From assembly GCF_037975245.1 (NCBI RefSeq), contig NC_092577.1, positions 4,622,001 to 4,686,000 of the forward strand: a DNA stretch of 64,000 bases, given 5' to 3'. Position 1 is the stretch's first letter. Every line of letters starts with the position of its first letter. This document shows, one piece after another, positions 10,726 through 27,119 of this stretch. This stretch comes from Apostichopus japonicus (Eukaryota > Echinodermata > Holothuroidea > Aspidochirotida > Stichopodidae). The notes under the pieces were generated by a model that saw nothing but the letters and a program-made list of their open reading frames with translations, had not been told where the DNA came from and did no database searches. The translations under genes were made by a program, and so were the position numbers.

Positions 10726-12994
10726 TGAGCCCGTGATCCGTGTTCTCTCCTGGACGGCCTTGCTATTTAAGTTCTGATTAAATAATTATATCTCAGTATA
10801 TTTAATTAGGCTTATGCACCACAAGTGACACGTCTGTGCCAGTGAAACCTATACAAAGTGACGTTAATTGGATTATACAAGTTTGATCTACTGCAGTCGA
10901 ACAAAAGAATTAATATTTGACTTGAAATAAAAGGCTAAATTCTACCAACTTTCGTGTCCTTTATATGGCTTGAAAGGAAATAAAGAGACAATATACAAAA
11001 ATTGCTGATTGAGAAAGAATTATGTGACGCTAAGGAACGCCGTTTATTTCATAATACTCATTCCAACTCACGTATATGCATAAAGAAACTTTAAAGAGTA
11101 CAAGTACTCGTTTTTTAAGTATCTTTTGTGTATGTCAAGAAGATCTTGAAAATCTTGATAAATCCTAAAAATTTCAAACATAAAAGTAACTCACACAGAT
11201 ATATTCAACCCACACAAGTAGGTGCATGTACCCGCACACATAGAACATTTCAAGGCCATAATGAGATTTTGCCCCTCCCCGCCGTTACCCCTTATATTGC
11301 GATTCCGTTTATTTTCTCCGGTTACCTCTCCTCAGTATGAAAGAAACGAATGTTTTCAATGGAGACCATATGACGCGTGAAAGCCCGGGCTGTCGTAATC
11401 TAAATTCGATGCAGTCTACTGTCAAAGTACGTAAGTGCTGTGATATCTACTGCAAACACTGCAAATATAACACTAAATTTCCCTTTTGGCGTTCGATACT
11501 AACAGTCAAGGCTTGTTTGGTTGAATTTGACCTTTTGGTGGGTTCCCCTACGTAACCAGAAGTACGAGTGATCTTGGGTCTGACGTAAGGCTTTTCATAT
11601 TTCTAAGTTATACCAAAGATAATCTTTGGTTATACTCGACTACTAAGTTGAAGACAAAATATTAACAACGGTAAAGAGAGCACGAAAAAAACAACAACAC
11701 TAGGCTGGTCCTGGTTGTTTTTCTTATTGACCCGAGGAGCGAGAATAACTTGTTTGTTTCCACTTTCCAGGAGCTGGCATCTGGGGACTGTGGAAATTGG
11801 TAACAGTTACACGAGAATATTGGCAGCATTAATACTACTTGTACTAATACTAATAGTAGTACTTAATAATAGCTGGCTAAGGACTAGCCTAAGTGAGGCC
11901 CATGTATCAAAGTAGGCTTACCTACCACCTAGGACTTGTACTCAATACCTGGCCTTGTACATTTTGTACAGTAGACTTTGTAGTGTTAATGTTGGGTAGG
12001 TAAGGCTTAATTCAAATACACAGTGGCAACACTTTGAGATGAACTCTGTGTTTTTTGTTTATACTGGCCTTGGTACATAAGATTGCCAGCTTTTCTTCTA
12101 TGCAGTGGTTGCACTGGCCCGACTCATGTTTGTGTTTGTTCGCTGCCATTCAATAACCACACTAATTCTCTCAGGCATGAAAAGTGCCAAAAAGAAACAG
12201 AACTGTCAAAGTAGTACAAGTACGTATGGAACCTGAAAAGAGGGAATTAGCCACAATATAAGCTGGGTAATAGTAAAAGGAATCGAACACACACAAGCGT
12301 GAATTGGTCGAGTGCAAAGACAGAGCTTATCTCAAAGTGTCGCCATGTCAACAAACCGCCCAACCGTGCTAAGAAAAAATAACATGTTAAGGTCACATAC
12401 ACGAATGTTAACGTCGAGTTGTCTGATGATCGCTGCACACTGCAGGCCTGAAACTCTAGTAACAACATGCTGTACGTTACCGTACATGTAGACTACAAAT
12501 TGTACTTGCTCTACTTCTATGTATTGAGCACTTTTGCAACAGGAAGTGAACATCTGAATCTTTGTATCTGAATCTACAGTATGTATATACATACAAACAC
12601 ATATATATATGTGTGGGAATGTTTTCAGGTTGGCTGATTTTCAAACAATGAAGACTGAGTTTCAAAGACAAAGTAAACATTGAAGTTAAAAACAGATGAC
12701 AGTTCTGTTGTCTGCAATTGAATAAATGAGCATTTTTGTTGGTTGTTTAATGTGCTTAACTGGGCTTAATTATACACTTGGAACTCAATACTTGGTAAGG
12801 AGAACATGTACATCTGCTTTACCTGGTGTCCACTTGTATTCTGAATTATAACTCAATATGCTAATGTGAATGCAACAAGATGACAAATTGTTATTCAAAT
12901 TAACATGCATATTCATACATACTTAACATACTTGTAATCACCACAACTAGATATAATATAATGTAAAACATTTTCTCTCTATTTATGATTACAG
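10726..12994. other. No supported gene; upstream region of the first zinc-finger gene
   Basis: No exon could be fixed here. The true first exon(s) and promoter of the zinc-finger gene at 12995-15501 probably lie in this stretch or further left, but nothing decides their position. Confidence 0.35.
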
Positions 12995-13066
12995 TTGTTC
13001 AAATTACTGGTAGAAGTGAAGAAATGGAAGATGCTTTGTTGGAAGAAAATGACTCCATGGCAACAG
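12995..13066 (+). CDS. Zinc-finger gene, upstream exon
   Basis: Acceptor TTTATGATTACAG precedes, and donor GTATGA follows. It reads VQITGRSEEMEDALLEENDS then MAT, with a G left over (phase 1), which fits the next exon exactly. A possible start ATG is at 13022. Confidence 0.65.
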
Positions 13067-15501
13067 GTATGATAGGATAGAAGCAACAAACCTAACCACC
13101 ATGAGTTACAGCTATGTGATATTAAATGATAAAGAATAATAATTTTCTGTGTGAGAAGTAGTGATATTAAAAACAAGTCCATAGCAACAGGTATGATAGA
13201 ATAGAAGCAACAAACCCAACCACCATTAGTTACAGCTCTGTGATATTAAATGATAAAGAATAATATAATTCTGTGTGGGAAGTACTGTATCACAATTAAA
13301 AACAAGTCCATAGCAATAGTTATGGTTGTAAAGTAGCAACAAACCCAACCACCATTAGTTATAGCTGTGTGACATTAAAAGATAAAGAATAATATTATTC
13401 TGTGTGGGAAGTACAGTATCACAATTAAAAACAAGACCATGGCACCTCCCTCTAACATTCAAAGATGGAATGATTGAAAATACGTCAAACCAAAACATCC
13501 CGTGTTTGGTGTACAAAATGAAAGAATCATTACATGGACGGATGCCCTAGCAAATGATCGAATGATCAGATTTGAAGGGACGCCAGTTTCTTTTTTTGTG
13601 GAATATTTCATTCTCCTGATCCCTGGGAATTGTTGGGCGGCAAACACAAAATACATCGTCATGAACGTGCTACCATCATCCACAAACTGGACAACGTAAT
13701 ACGCAAGTGAAAAGATGTACAGCAGTTTGTTTTTGCACAGGAACCACAGCCATTTATAAGAAACAAAATAATCACAGCTATTCAAAAGTAAAGAACAAAA
13801 CTTAAACACTAAGTTATTTCCTACACTATGTATTAATGAACAAAACTTATCAAACACTAAGTTATTTCCTAGACCCTTTGTATTAATGAGAAAAACTTAT
13901 TAAACCCTGAGTTATTTCCTAGACTCTATGTATTTAATGAACAAAACTTATTAAACACAAAGTTATTTCCTAGACTCTATGTATTAATGAGAAAAACTTA
14001 TTAAACACAAAGTTATTTCCTAGACTATGTATTAATGAACAAAACTTATTAAACACCAAGTTATTTCCCAGACTCTATGTATTAATGAACAAAACTTATC
14101 AAACACATACTGTAGTTATAGCCTAGACTCTATGTATTAATGAACAAAACTTATCAACACCAAGTTATTTCCAAGACTATGTATTTATGAAAAAAAATTA
14201 TCAAACACATAGTTATTTCCTAGACTATGTATTAATGAACAAAACTTATCATTCACATAGTTATTTCCTAGACTCTATTTATTAAAGAACAAAACTTATT
14301 AAACACTAAGTTATTTCCTAGACTCTATGTATTAATGAACAAAACTTATTAAACACATAGTTATTTCCTAGACTCTATGTATTTAATGAACAAAACTTAT
14401 TAAACACATAGTTATTTCCTAGACTCTAGGTATTAATGAACAAAACTTATTTAAAACTAAGTTATTTCCTAGACTATGTATTTAATGAACAAAACTTATC
14501 AAACACATAGTTATTTCCTAGACTCTGTGTCTCCTCTTCTTTGCCAATTTCCAGAAGCTGAAGGACAGCCATCAGTGCAATTTGTCTCTTCATTTGGAGG
14601 ACAACAGGAGGACATCGATGTAGAAGAAGGACAGAGTGATGACGGTGCTCCGAAGTTCGTCTGCCAACTATCGATCAGTTTGGAGGATGAAGCAAGCGAT
14701 GAAGATGTCTTGTCTGAGGATGCAAACTCATCTGGAGGTGGAGGAGAAGGATCAGGAGGAAGAAGAGGGAGAGGAGGAGGAGGAGGGAAAAGAGAGGAGG
14801 TTAAAGACACCGTAAGTCACCGTGCCCGTAAGAGGAAACGCAAGAGAGACAAATGTCGCCAATGTAGCTATTGCGACAAAATGTTCTCTAGGACCGACAA
14901 CTTGAAAATACACGAGAAGACACACACCGGCGAAAAGACTCATAAGTGCGGCTACTGCGACAAGTTGTTCGCTCATTCCGGTAATCTGAAGTTACACGAG
15001 AGATTGCACACGGGAGAGAAGCCACATCAGTGCCAGTACTGTTCCAAATTGTTCTCTCATTCGGGAAACTTGAAAGCACACGAGAGAACACATACAGGAG
15101 AGAAGCCTTACCAGTGTAGCTACTGCGAAAAGACGTTCTCGCAATCCGGAAATCTGAGATCGCACGAAAGGACGCACACGGGAGAGAAGCCTTATATATG
15201 TGGCTACTGTAGCAAAGGCTTCTCCGAGTCCAGAAATCTGAAGGAACACAAACGGACACATACCGGAGAGAAACCGTTTCAGTGTAGTTACTGTGACAAA
15301 TCGTTTTCTAGAATTTCTGGTTGGAAACAACACGAAAGGGTCCACACAGAGGAAAAGGCTTTCCAATGCATGTACGGTGACTTTGGGAAAGTAGATGAAA
15401 CCGCCGCACCCACAGGATATTCTTACTGTGATAAAATGTTATCACTATGTAGAAGTCTGAAGGCTCAAGAAGCAACACTCGGTCTATCCTCATCAACGTA
15501 G
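12995..15501 (+). CDS. C2H2 zinc-finger protein gene, two visible exons
   Basis: Exons 12995-13066 and 14555-15501 join in frame: the last G of the first plus AA of the second gives Glu. The product has a short acidic N-terminus (GRSEEMEDALLEENDSMAT), an acidic Ser/Gly-rich linker, a basic patch (RARKRKRKRDKC) that could be a nuclear localisation signal, and six intact C2H2 fingers joined by TGEKP-type linkers. One or two degenerate fingers end the protein. Tandem C2H2 proteins usually bind DNA and regulate transcription; the target is unknown. The start may be ATG at 13022 or in an unseen upstream exon. The intron is almost wholly minisatellite. Confidence 0.78.
13043..13450 (+). repeat. Minisatellite of about 128 bp that includes the exon's donor site
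   Basis: About three tandem units. Each starts AA/GA(C/G)TCCATGGCAACAGGTATGATAG-like and continues through CAACCACCATTAGTTACAGC and AATGATAAAGAATAATA. The first unit overlaps the last 24 nt of the exon, so the donor GTATGATAG is copied in the next unit (near 13188) inside the intron. In the third unit (near 13316) the donor is altered to TAGTTATGG. Confidence 0.75.
13795..14525 (+). repeat. Minisatellite of about 50 bp filling the intron
   Basis: About 15 imperfect units with core AGTTATTTCCTAGACTCTATG followed by TATTAATGAACAAAACTTAT. The array stops about 30 bp before the acceptor of the finger exon. It causes an apparent in-frame extension of that exon (from 14476) that is intron. Confidence 0.85.
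14555..15501 (+). CDS. Zinc-finger gene, terminal finger exon
   Basis: Acceptor TTTGCCAATTTCCAG ends at 14554. The exon encodes an acidic segment (EEGQSDDGAPK, LEDEASDEDVLSEDANSS), a Gly-rich basic hinge, and six fingers starting CSYCDKMFSRTDNLKIHEKTH. Finger cores include CGYCDKLFAHSGNLKLHERLH, CQYCSKLFSHSGNLKAHERTH and CSYCEKTFSQSGNLRSHERTH. A seventh unit (CMYGDFGKV...) lacks the second cysteine pairing, and an eighth (YCDKMLSLCRSLKAQEATL) lacks both histidines. Stop at 15499-15501. Confidence 0.88.
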
Positions 15502-16788
15502 ATGATAATAAAGACTTATCAAATTTTGATCAATTTTAGCTTAAATATATAATATTATCGAAAATCTGTAATCCGTTCCAATTCAAGAGGCACAGAAGTC
15601 ACAATTTCCTGAGAAAATATTTCTGCATTTACCCAACATACAACGCCTTGGCGTCTTAGTTTATTATACTTCCAAAGAAAAAGTCGTAGGGAAAAACAAC
15701 AAAAGAAATAGAGAGACATATTCGTATTCATAATATTCTGCTGATTGTGTAAATAAATATTGCAAATTTACAGAACTTTAATTTGGTAGTAAATTATCCA
15801 CACATTTTGCTTGTGATATGACGTTAGATATTTCCGACAGATATTGATATCGGTCAGATCTGACATCGCTCTGTTTCTGAAGGTTTGTGCAAACGAGAGA
15901 TCCCATCTATGGGAAGCCAAATGCTCAATTCAACCATCATTCCTGTCATATCAAGTGATCCCAGTATTTGTGACTGTCATAACTTAAACAAAAAGCTGTC
16001 TTCAGTCTGTAGAGGCGAAAATAATATTAAGGAAAACAAGTTTGAAGGAGCAACTTTTAAAAGCACAAGTATAGGGCATATATGTTTAAGGGTTTGCTTA
16101 TTTTTTTATGTTAGTCCTTCAGACACACATGTCTAACTTAATGGCCTGTCCAGACACCTTTTTCTTGACCGAGACAATGTAGCGAAATAACAAGGAAAGA
16201 CCAATATGTATTCTTTGGGAGAGATGAGTAGGTTTTGTTAACAGAACACCAGCTTTGGGCCAGTCAAACAACTCTTTTCTGGTGAATCATTGGCCTGTTT
16301 AGTTTCAGTACCTCCCAAAGTGATCGAGAGTGACACCCAGGGTTCTAGCTATGCCAAGTCGAGTGCCTGCTTAAAATAACATACCGATTGTTGGTGTGTG
16401 AATCGATAATTGGTAGTTTTCAAATTTGGACATATAAAGATATGGTAACAATTTCCCAGCTGCGAGCGCTGAACAAACAGAAATTCAGAACCTTAATTGG
16501 CCTTCTGAAGTGGTACATCTTTGGGGAATACACATACCTTTATCATTGTTTTCCCCGGACAAAATACGGTTAATACATACGATAAGTCGGCAGTTCTTTA
16601 TGTCCATATCACTGCTACTTGTGTGTGTTTTACCGGAAATTTTTCACCCAAGTTCCGTGCTGGTAGTCAAACTGCAAATTCACATCGGGTACACAACGGG
16701 AAATGGGGGTAACCTGTCCCTCCGACTGGCGTAGCTTGAACACTGGTGATTTTTTCCCCAAAGTTAAAAGATATTTATTAGTGCAACC

Positions 16789-16790
<2 letters not shown>
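15502..16790. other. Probable 3' flank of the zinc-finger gene
   Basis: AATAAA occurs at 15507-15512, very close to the stop, and again at 15752-15757, which is a more plausible poly(A) signal. Nothing else is supported to 16790. Confidence 0.4.
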
Positions 16791-16792
<2 letters not shown>

Positions 16793-16855
<63 letters not shown>

Positions 16856-16862
16856 ATATATG
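16793..16862. repeat. (AT)n microsatellite
   Basis: Pure to slightly interrupted TA dinucleotide run. The minus-strand frame made of Ile/Tyr codons is an artefact of it. Confidence 0.95.
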
Positions 16863-17524
16863 TATAGTATATAGTATCCATACATGTTAACCTACAGCAT
16901 ATTGATCCTCAAGTTTCAGGTCTGTTCAGCAATCATGTGACAACTGGACGGCAACGATCATGTATCCGTAATTCTTCCTAGCACGGCTGGGCCGTTTGTT
17001 ATCATGGAGACACTTTGAGATGAACTCAGTTTGTTTCTTTTATTTTATCATTCTGCCCTTAGATTGCCACCAATATATTTGATTTCTATACATATATGTT
17101 TAGCCTTTATTAATATCCAAAGATTCATCAATAGTATCAATAGATTACTCAGCTACAGCTCAAACGAGAGATTTCTTTTTCTTGTTCAATAATTTGTCAG
17201 TGAGATTTTGAGAGAGTTTTAAACTGTTTTCATTTTATGAATCTTCAAAAGGTCATTATTCTCAAATGGGACTGTTGGCGCGTAACTGGTTGGATACTGA
17301 TCCATGCCCCAATCTCTTGCTCACATGGGTGTATATTGTAACCTCTATTGAAAAGAGCTCTCTAATCATAATTTCAATAATGCAATTTCTTTAAGTTGTT
17401 CTCATGTTAGTGAAGGGCTGTGAGGCAGTGCTCTGTATCTGGGAGACTATGTTGTTGAGATGCATGAAAATGACCTGCATCAATTGTATGTGTGTATTTG
17501 TGTGTGTGTGAGTGTGTTTGTGAC

Positions 17525-18115
17525 GCCCAACTTGTAAACACGATATCTCAAGAAGGGAAGGTTAGACCAATTTCATATATAGTGTGTAGAAGTACCACAT
17601 TGAGTACAAGAAGCCTATTGTTTTAGTTGGAATTCAAAGGTCGTTTGGGGTCACAAGGGGTCAAATTGTGAAAACCTTGTAAGCACGATACATCAAGAAG
17701 GGAACCTTGGGAGGAACTCATATTGAGTGTGTAGAAGTACTACATTTTGTTTAAGAAGCCAATTGTTTTTGGTTGAAGTCATAGGTCATTGGGGTCACCA
17801 GGGGTCAAATTGTGAAAACCTTGTAAATGCAATATCTCAAGATGGGAAGCATGGACAGACCTCATATTTAGTGTGTAAAAGTACCACATTGAGTACTAAA
17901 AGTCTATTATTTTTGGTGAAGGTCAAAGGTCATTTGGTGTCACCAGGGGTGAAATTCTTGTAATCACGTTATCTCGAGAAGGGAAGCTTGGGCCGACCTC
18001 CAATTTAGTGTGTAGAAGTACCACATTGACTTAAAGAATCTTTTGTTTTGGTGGAGGTCTAAAGGTCATTTTGAGTCACCAGAGGTCTAGTCGTGAAACC
18101 CTAGTAAACATGTAC
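17525..18115 (+). repeat. Tandem repeat, four diverged units of about 145 bp
   Basis: Units share CTTGTAAACACGATATCTC, AAGAAGGGAAG, TTTAGTGTGTAGAAGTACCA, CATTGAG and CAAAGGTCATTTGGGGTCAC. They are diverged enough to be old. No coding role is apparent. Confidence 0.75.
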
Positions 18116-18289
18116 ACCCTCACTAAACATTACGTCAGATTCATGAAGAAAACTGCTCATGTTACATCATCGAAACTACAATGCATTTTTGTATTCTGGT
18201 TTCTTTCCATACAAAAAGAGGCTACTCCCACTACATCAAATGTCATGGACGCTACCGTGATCCCCAAAAGTGTTAAAAAGTTTCACCTA

Positions 18290-18720
18290 ACGTTACAGAC
18301 GAAATGGAACACCAACATTTTGAGATATGAAGAATCAAAATTTTGAAGTAAAAGTTTGAAATATGTAATGAAGCCTGCAAAGTTTGAAGTAAAACATCCG
18401 TCATACTTGCAAGATACAACATCAAAATATTGAGCTAATATGTCATAAGCTGGAGATAAAACGTCATAATTTCGAAGTAAAACGTCCGCATTTTGTGATA
18501 AATTATCAAAATTTGAGATCAATCATCTTTTGGAATATCGACATTTTGAGATAATTGTCAAACCTTTGAGCAGAATGTCAATATTTTGGGATGCAATGTT
18601 GAAATTTTTTCGGAAATAAATGCTCAAATTTTATGGTAAAATTATTACATTCCTAACTAAAGCATCAAAATTTTGAGACAAAACATCAAACTTTTGAGAT
18701 AAAATAATTAAAAACATGGA
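18290..18720 (-). repeat. Short-period tandem repeat, units about 33-36 bp
   Basis: Diverged units around AAATTTTGAGATAAAACATC. On the minus strand some stay open and read as repeats like FDVLSQNFD or YDVLSPAYD, but stops interrupt and no splice or start context is seen, so I call it repeat and not a gene. Confidence 0.55.
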
Positions 18721-18876
18721 AATTACTAAATTTAGAAGTGATACAAAAAGAATTTCGAGAATACCCAGTACAGCAGCGTCTGCAATGGACCAACATCTCC
18801 CACCGCCGAAATAACAGTTAGAAAACACTCGATATGCATACGTCTTACATTTAATGGGTGTGAACTTGTGAATTAA

Positions 18877-19222
18877 GACTCACGCACAAAGACACGTCTC
18901 ATGCTGGTAATCTGACCTAGTTTCGAATGAGGTGTAACAGAAGTGTTAGACACCACCATCGATCCCAGAAAATACACACACAGCTTGCTACCGTCGGTAA
19001 TTAGACACTAGTGTACAGTCAATACATCCAGGTATGGTCAATACCCACTACACAGTGTACATAGCAGCGATGGACATCTCAGGTCTAGATAAAAGATAAC
19101 AAGGTATCAAGTTTCATTACTGTCTGCATTTTGTAGTGACAAAAAGAAAACTTCACTTGCAAGCAACGGAAAGTTAACTTTGTCAGAGCGCGGCACGCGG
19201 TTTGGGCGAGACTTCAATGCAT
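18877..19222 (-). mobile_element. TTAA-site MITE, copy 2 (decayed)
   Basis: The minus strand matches the other copies through TTTCTGGGATCGATGGTGG and AAGCTGTGTGTGTATTTTCT. The left terminus is shortened: AATTAAGACTCACGCAC in place of the full 20-bp end. The right end reads GAGACTTCAATGCATTTAAA. TTAA is present at both ends (18873-18876 and 19223-19226). Confidence 0.7.
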
Positions 19223-20880
19223 TTAAAACTAACGACCGTCCCGACCAATACTAGAAGTAGTTAATGCAGGGCCATGGCTAAGCGAGGGGCAATGCTTTCT
19301 ACGGGGCATACATGACCTATTTCCTGAAAATAAAATCTGACAATTGGTTGGGGGCCATAACAATTCAATACTAGGAAAATAGGCTACTACCCACTTTGCA
19401 ACATTAAACTGAGAACTGCATGCAATTTCGAATATGCAATGTATTACACAAAAGTAGGTGTGACAACTATTAAACTATTTGAATGGAGCACTAAAATAAT
19501 ACAGACAAGGACAATGTTGCCATGTGCCTCTCAGATACCGGTAATGACACTTTGCAGACAGTTAAAAGTTTTCAAAGTTGGTTCTCAAGTCAGGAGTATA
19601 GTATACTTAGTAGAAAATACGTGGCATTAAGGGCTTGTTTTTCTCATTCAATCAATGAACTTTGCGACTCTTGACCTAACCTCTGCTTATCACCTACCTT
19701 ACTGTTACATTTATGTAGTAGCATAGACAATCTCTGATGTTTTTTCGCTGTTTTAGTCCTCACTGTGCTTTGTTTTACTTGTGTGTGGGTGTCTCTGATC
19801 GTACGTACGTGTTTGTACGTAGGTGTGTCTCTGTATTTGTACGTTTGTATGTGTGTGAGTGGGTATTTGTATGTGTATGTATATGTACGTTTTTGCGCGT
19901 GTATAAGCGTGATTTTTGTATTCAGTGAAGGTTTGTTTTTCTGGATGTGTATACATATATTTCGGTATAAGAGGAGAAGAAGAAATACTAAATTGAGAAT
20001 CAATTTTAGCATTATGTAAATAATTCCTTTGTATCATTCAGATGACATACCTATGTTGTTATCAGAACTCTAAATATAATCGATGTACCATATACATGTG
20101 TAATAATCGTGAATAAATGAGATTGGGGGAAAATAGTATACTTACCACTCTGGTCGCCTTGTATGTCTCTGCTGTGCAAAGTTCACCTACTCTTTCGAAA
20201 AAGGGGGTAAAATCAAATTCAGTTTCAAAGTCGAATGCACAATGTATGTATGAAGACGTACAAATGATCTGGCTTTTTGCCGTACAACGCAAAGCGCCCT
20301 CACTTTTCCTAGGCTTCACTGCTTAATCACACGGCGGTACACGGTGTCAGCGTTCTTCCAAGTTCAATTTCTATGGTAAGACCTCATATCGAGGTGGAAC
20401 GAAGAGCATTATACCACTGTTAAACATTGGTTACGGTTCTACGACATTTAATCATATACCGGTGCATTACTACTGGTAGTATTTTACTAGTAGTAGCCTG
20501 TCAGTCCACACGCTTGGCATATTTGAGTTTATTATTCCACAGGCAACCGGATGAATATGACAATTACCCCACCCTTTGTAAGTTGCACTTCTCTAGTGAG
20601 CTATTAGACTACCCCCTGCCCCTTCCCATGCAGCGGTAAGAGTGTCCGCCTCATAATCGGTACCGCACCACAATTAGAGTAGTGTTCCTCGGCTCAAAAG
20701 GTTAACCGTCCGAAAAAAGAGGTAAAAGTACCTAAAGTAAAGCTTGTTTAAGCATATTATCAGCTACTGTCATCGTTTGTTCTGCCTCTACATGAAAGAG
20801 CATAATTTAAAGTACAGATGGTGTGAAAATAGGGAGGATCGAAGGTGATATAAACCATTTTAGAAAATCTTTGGTTAGAT
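19223..20880. other. No supported gene; GT-rich stretch
   Basis: A degenerate GT/GTAC-rich tract lies at about 19777-19900. It produces several overlapping low-complexity frames on both strands that I do not accept. Confidence 0.4.
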
Positions 20881-20884
20881 GTTG

Positions 20885-21115
20885 ATATTACTCCGAGTGA
20901 GCAGATGGAAGGGTGGGGGTTCAGTATGCTAAACTTGCTCCTCTTCTAGCTCAAAATCTAAACGGTCATGATATGGAAGTTTGCAAGTGACATGATAGGC
21001 CAATATCTCAGTTATCATGTGGTGGGTAGGATATACCAGTTGAAAACTTCTATCTATGCTTTGGCAGGTCTTGAAAGTGACTAGTTTAGTGTGTAAAGTC
21101 ATTGGAACAACTAAT
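20885..21115 (+). repeat. Dispersed repeat R1, partial copy
   Basis: Matches R1 through CGGTCATGATATGGAAG, AGTTATCATGTGGTGGGTA and GAAAACTTCTATCTATGC. Same orientation as the 5545-8150 copy. Confidence 0.6.
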
Positions 21116-21439
21116 TGTGGTGCGAGACCTGGTAGTATTTTTACTAGTTTTGGGCTATAATCTTGAGCTCATGAATCCTGTTTTTAATTTCCCAGTCGGT
21201 TTTCCTTTTTTTGCATCAGTGTCGTCATTGTTTTCATCGCTTCCACAGGGAGGATGAGATATTGTATAGTTCCCTTGCCAGTTGGGCCATATACAGCTGT
21301 GTCATTGCCATTATAATATAGTTGTCATGGTAATGGTTGATTTTCCAGAGTAGCTACTTTCCGGCGGAGGTGGGGGGGGGCACTCATGATGGGGTACACC
21401 AAGATGACCGGTGTTTCAAATGGATGACGTATTAATTCG

Positions 21440-25594
<4,155 letters not shown>

Positions 25595-25599
25595 CTCGA

Positions 25600-25965
25600 G
25601 TTTCACGCCTGCATGGTGTTCTTTTTTTGTGAGCTGGTTCTTCGCTATTCTGTTTTGGGTTGAGTGTTCTGTATGGATTCCGTGTATCCACTCAATTTCA
25701 GGGGATTCGTCCGACACGCGAGCAGTAGTGTTGAATACGTCTCGGTTGGATGATTGTATAGATATCCTTTTTGCTTTGTGACTGGAATATGCCTGCATGT
25801 GGTACAGTAGGTGGTTGGGTTTCGCGTTTATGTACACAGGTATAGGTCATTAGGTTTCCTATATGGTTGGTATATATATGCCAGTTTCAAGGTTAAGGTT
25901 GATGTCCAGGTAGTTGACTGATGTGAGATTGGTTTGGCCGGTTATTTGTAGGCCAAATGACTGAC
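25600..25965 (-). pseudogene. Penelope-like reverse transcriptase fragment
   Basis: The minus strand reads FGLQITGQTNLTSVNYLDIN then LNLETGIYIP, and after a frame change YRKPNDLPVYINAKPNHPP, then KRISIQSSNRDVFNTTARV. This series (FLD-like, PYRKPND, YIN..SNHPP, RIS..SSN..VF) resembles the C-terminal part of RTs I associate with Penelope-like elements. At least two frameshifts. The assignment is from memory of motifs, not from a search. Confidence 0.55.
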
Positions 25966-26126
25966 GCGCATTAATTCATAGGCTACATATGGGGATTAAA
26001 TCCAATATATTCACGGATTTGCTGTACTTCCACGATCAATGTTTTGGCGGGCCTGCTGGATCATATTTAAATACTGTTCCTTGTCTGATGGACCAGTCAT
26101 TCTGTTGTGTTGATCAAGTACGTTTA

Positions 26127-27119
26127 TGGCAAGCCATATATATGGGACAAACACCGCATAATATATCCTCATATTAATAGGAGTATATAAGCGTATACAT
26201 TCTAATATATACGCGTATTAAAGCAGACAATAACTGACTTGTCTTATATCTTTCACAAACGAGTTTCGAGAGTATCGAGAGTATCACATTGTAACCTCGA
26301 CAGTATACAATAAATGAGAGATGGCAAAGTTAGTCTCTATTGACGTACACCCAGGCCAACACGTACTAGTTCTATAGACAACAGCGTGGCTCGTCCAACA
26401 GACAAGGAACAGTATTTGAGAGAGTTCTCGCATTTGTCGCGGTTATATGAACACTACAAGAGCGAAAGTGTTCTCGTGTATATTCGAATTAATCCGTGCA
26501 TGTATTGGTTTTAATTTCCATATGTAATTCGAATTCATGCGCGGATATGTTGGATTTAATGGGCCTATATATTCGAATTAATATGTGTCTACAGTGGCGT
26601 AGGAAGGTACTTTTGAGTGGGGGGCTGAAGACTGAAGGCCGGCCTGGGGGAGGGGTTTAAGGGGAGGGGGTGTCCCCCTCCCCTTTGGATTTTTTTGCAT
26701 TTCCAGGTGGCCTCAGATGCAATTTGGTGCAATATAGCACACTTCAACACCCACTCCATTTTGTAAACTTAATTTTGTATTTTCACCTGGCCTTAGATGC
26801 AATTTGGTGCTCCAAATGAGATTTTTTTCTCATTTAGAAATGAAAAAGGGGTTTTCTGACTTGCGAACCGGGGGGGGGGGCGGAATGATACTTCCGCCCC
26901 TCCACATTTTTCACTGGGGGGCTGGCGCCCCCCCCCCCCCAGCCCCCCCCCCCCCGGTTCCTACGCCCTTGTGTGTCTATATGACGTGGATATATATAAG
27001 CCCTAGTATGATTGGCTAATTAAATATATATATCCGTATACATTCGAATCATTAATACGCGTGTAATTCGTATTAATACGAGGATATATTATGCGGTGTT
27101 TGTCCCATATGGCTTGCCG
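26127..27119. mobile_element. Fold-back element with a nested hAT MITE
   Basis: The left arm starts GGCAAGCCATAT at 26127 and contains GGGACAAACACCGCATAATA and TATCCTCATATTAAT. The right arm is its reverse complement ending GGCTTGCC at about 27114. Arms match well over about 50 bp and then more loosely (ACGCGTATTAA). The centre contains repeated TTCGAATTAAT motifs and a MITE at 26592-26971. No protein is encoded. Confidence 0.7.
26592..26971 (+). mobile_element. hAT-type MITE family G, copy 1
   Basis: Starts CAGTGGCGTAGGAAGG, ends GGTTCCTACGCCCTTG, and is flanked by perfect 8-bp duplications TGTGTCTA (26584-26591 and 26972-26979). The internal core has a G/C-rich hairpin (GGGGAGGGGGTGTCCCCC) and two copies of GATGCAATTTGGTGC. 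Copies at 30770-31148 (reverse) and 43530-43898 are highly similar, which implies recent activity. Confidence 0.9.

Noticed and set aside
11128-11915. Three successive plus-strand short frames
   Set aside because: No domain, no codon bias visible, and no splice context linking them.
14476-14554. N-terminal extension of the zinc-finger frame (MYLMNKTYQTHS...)
   Set aside because: This is the end of the 50-bp minisatellite; an acceptor at 14554 and phase-matched exon at 12995-13066 explain the true junction.
18283-18828. Minus-strand repeat protein with NFDVLSQN-like units
   Set aside because: Interrupted by stops, unit length irregular, no splice sites; treated as a short-period repeat.
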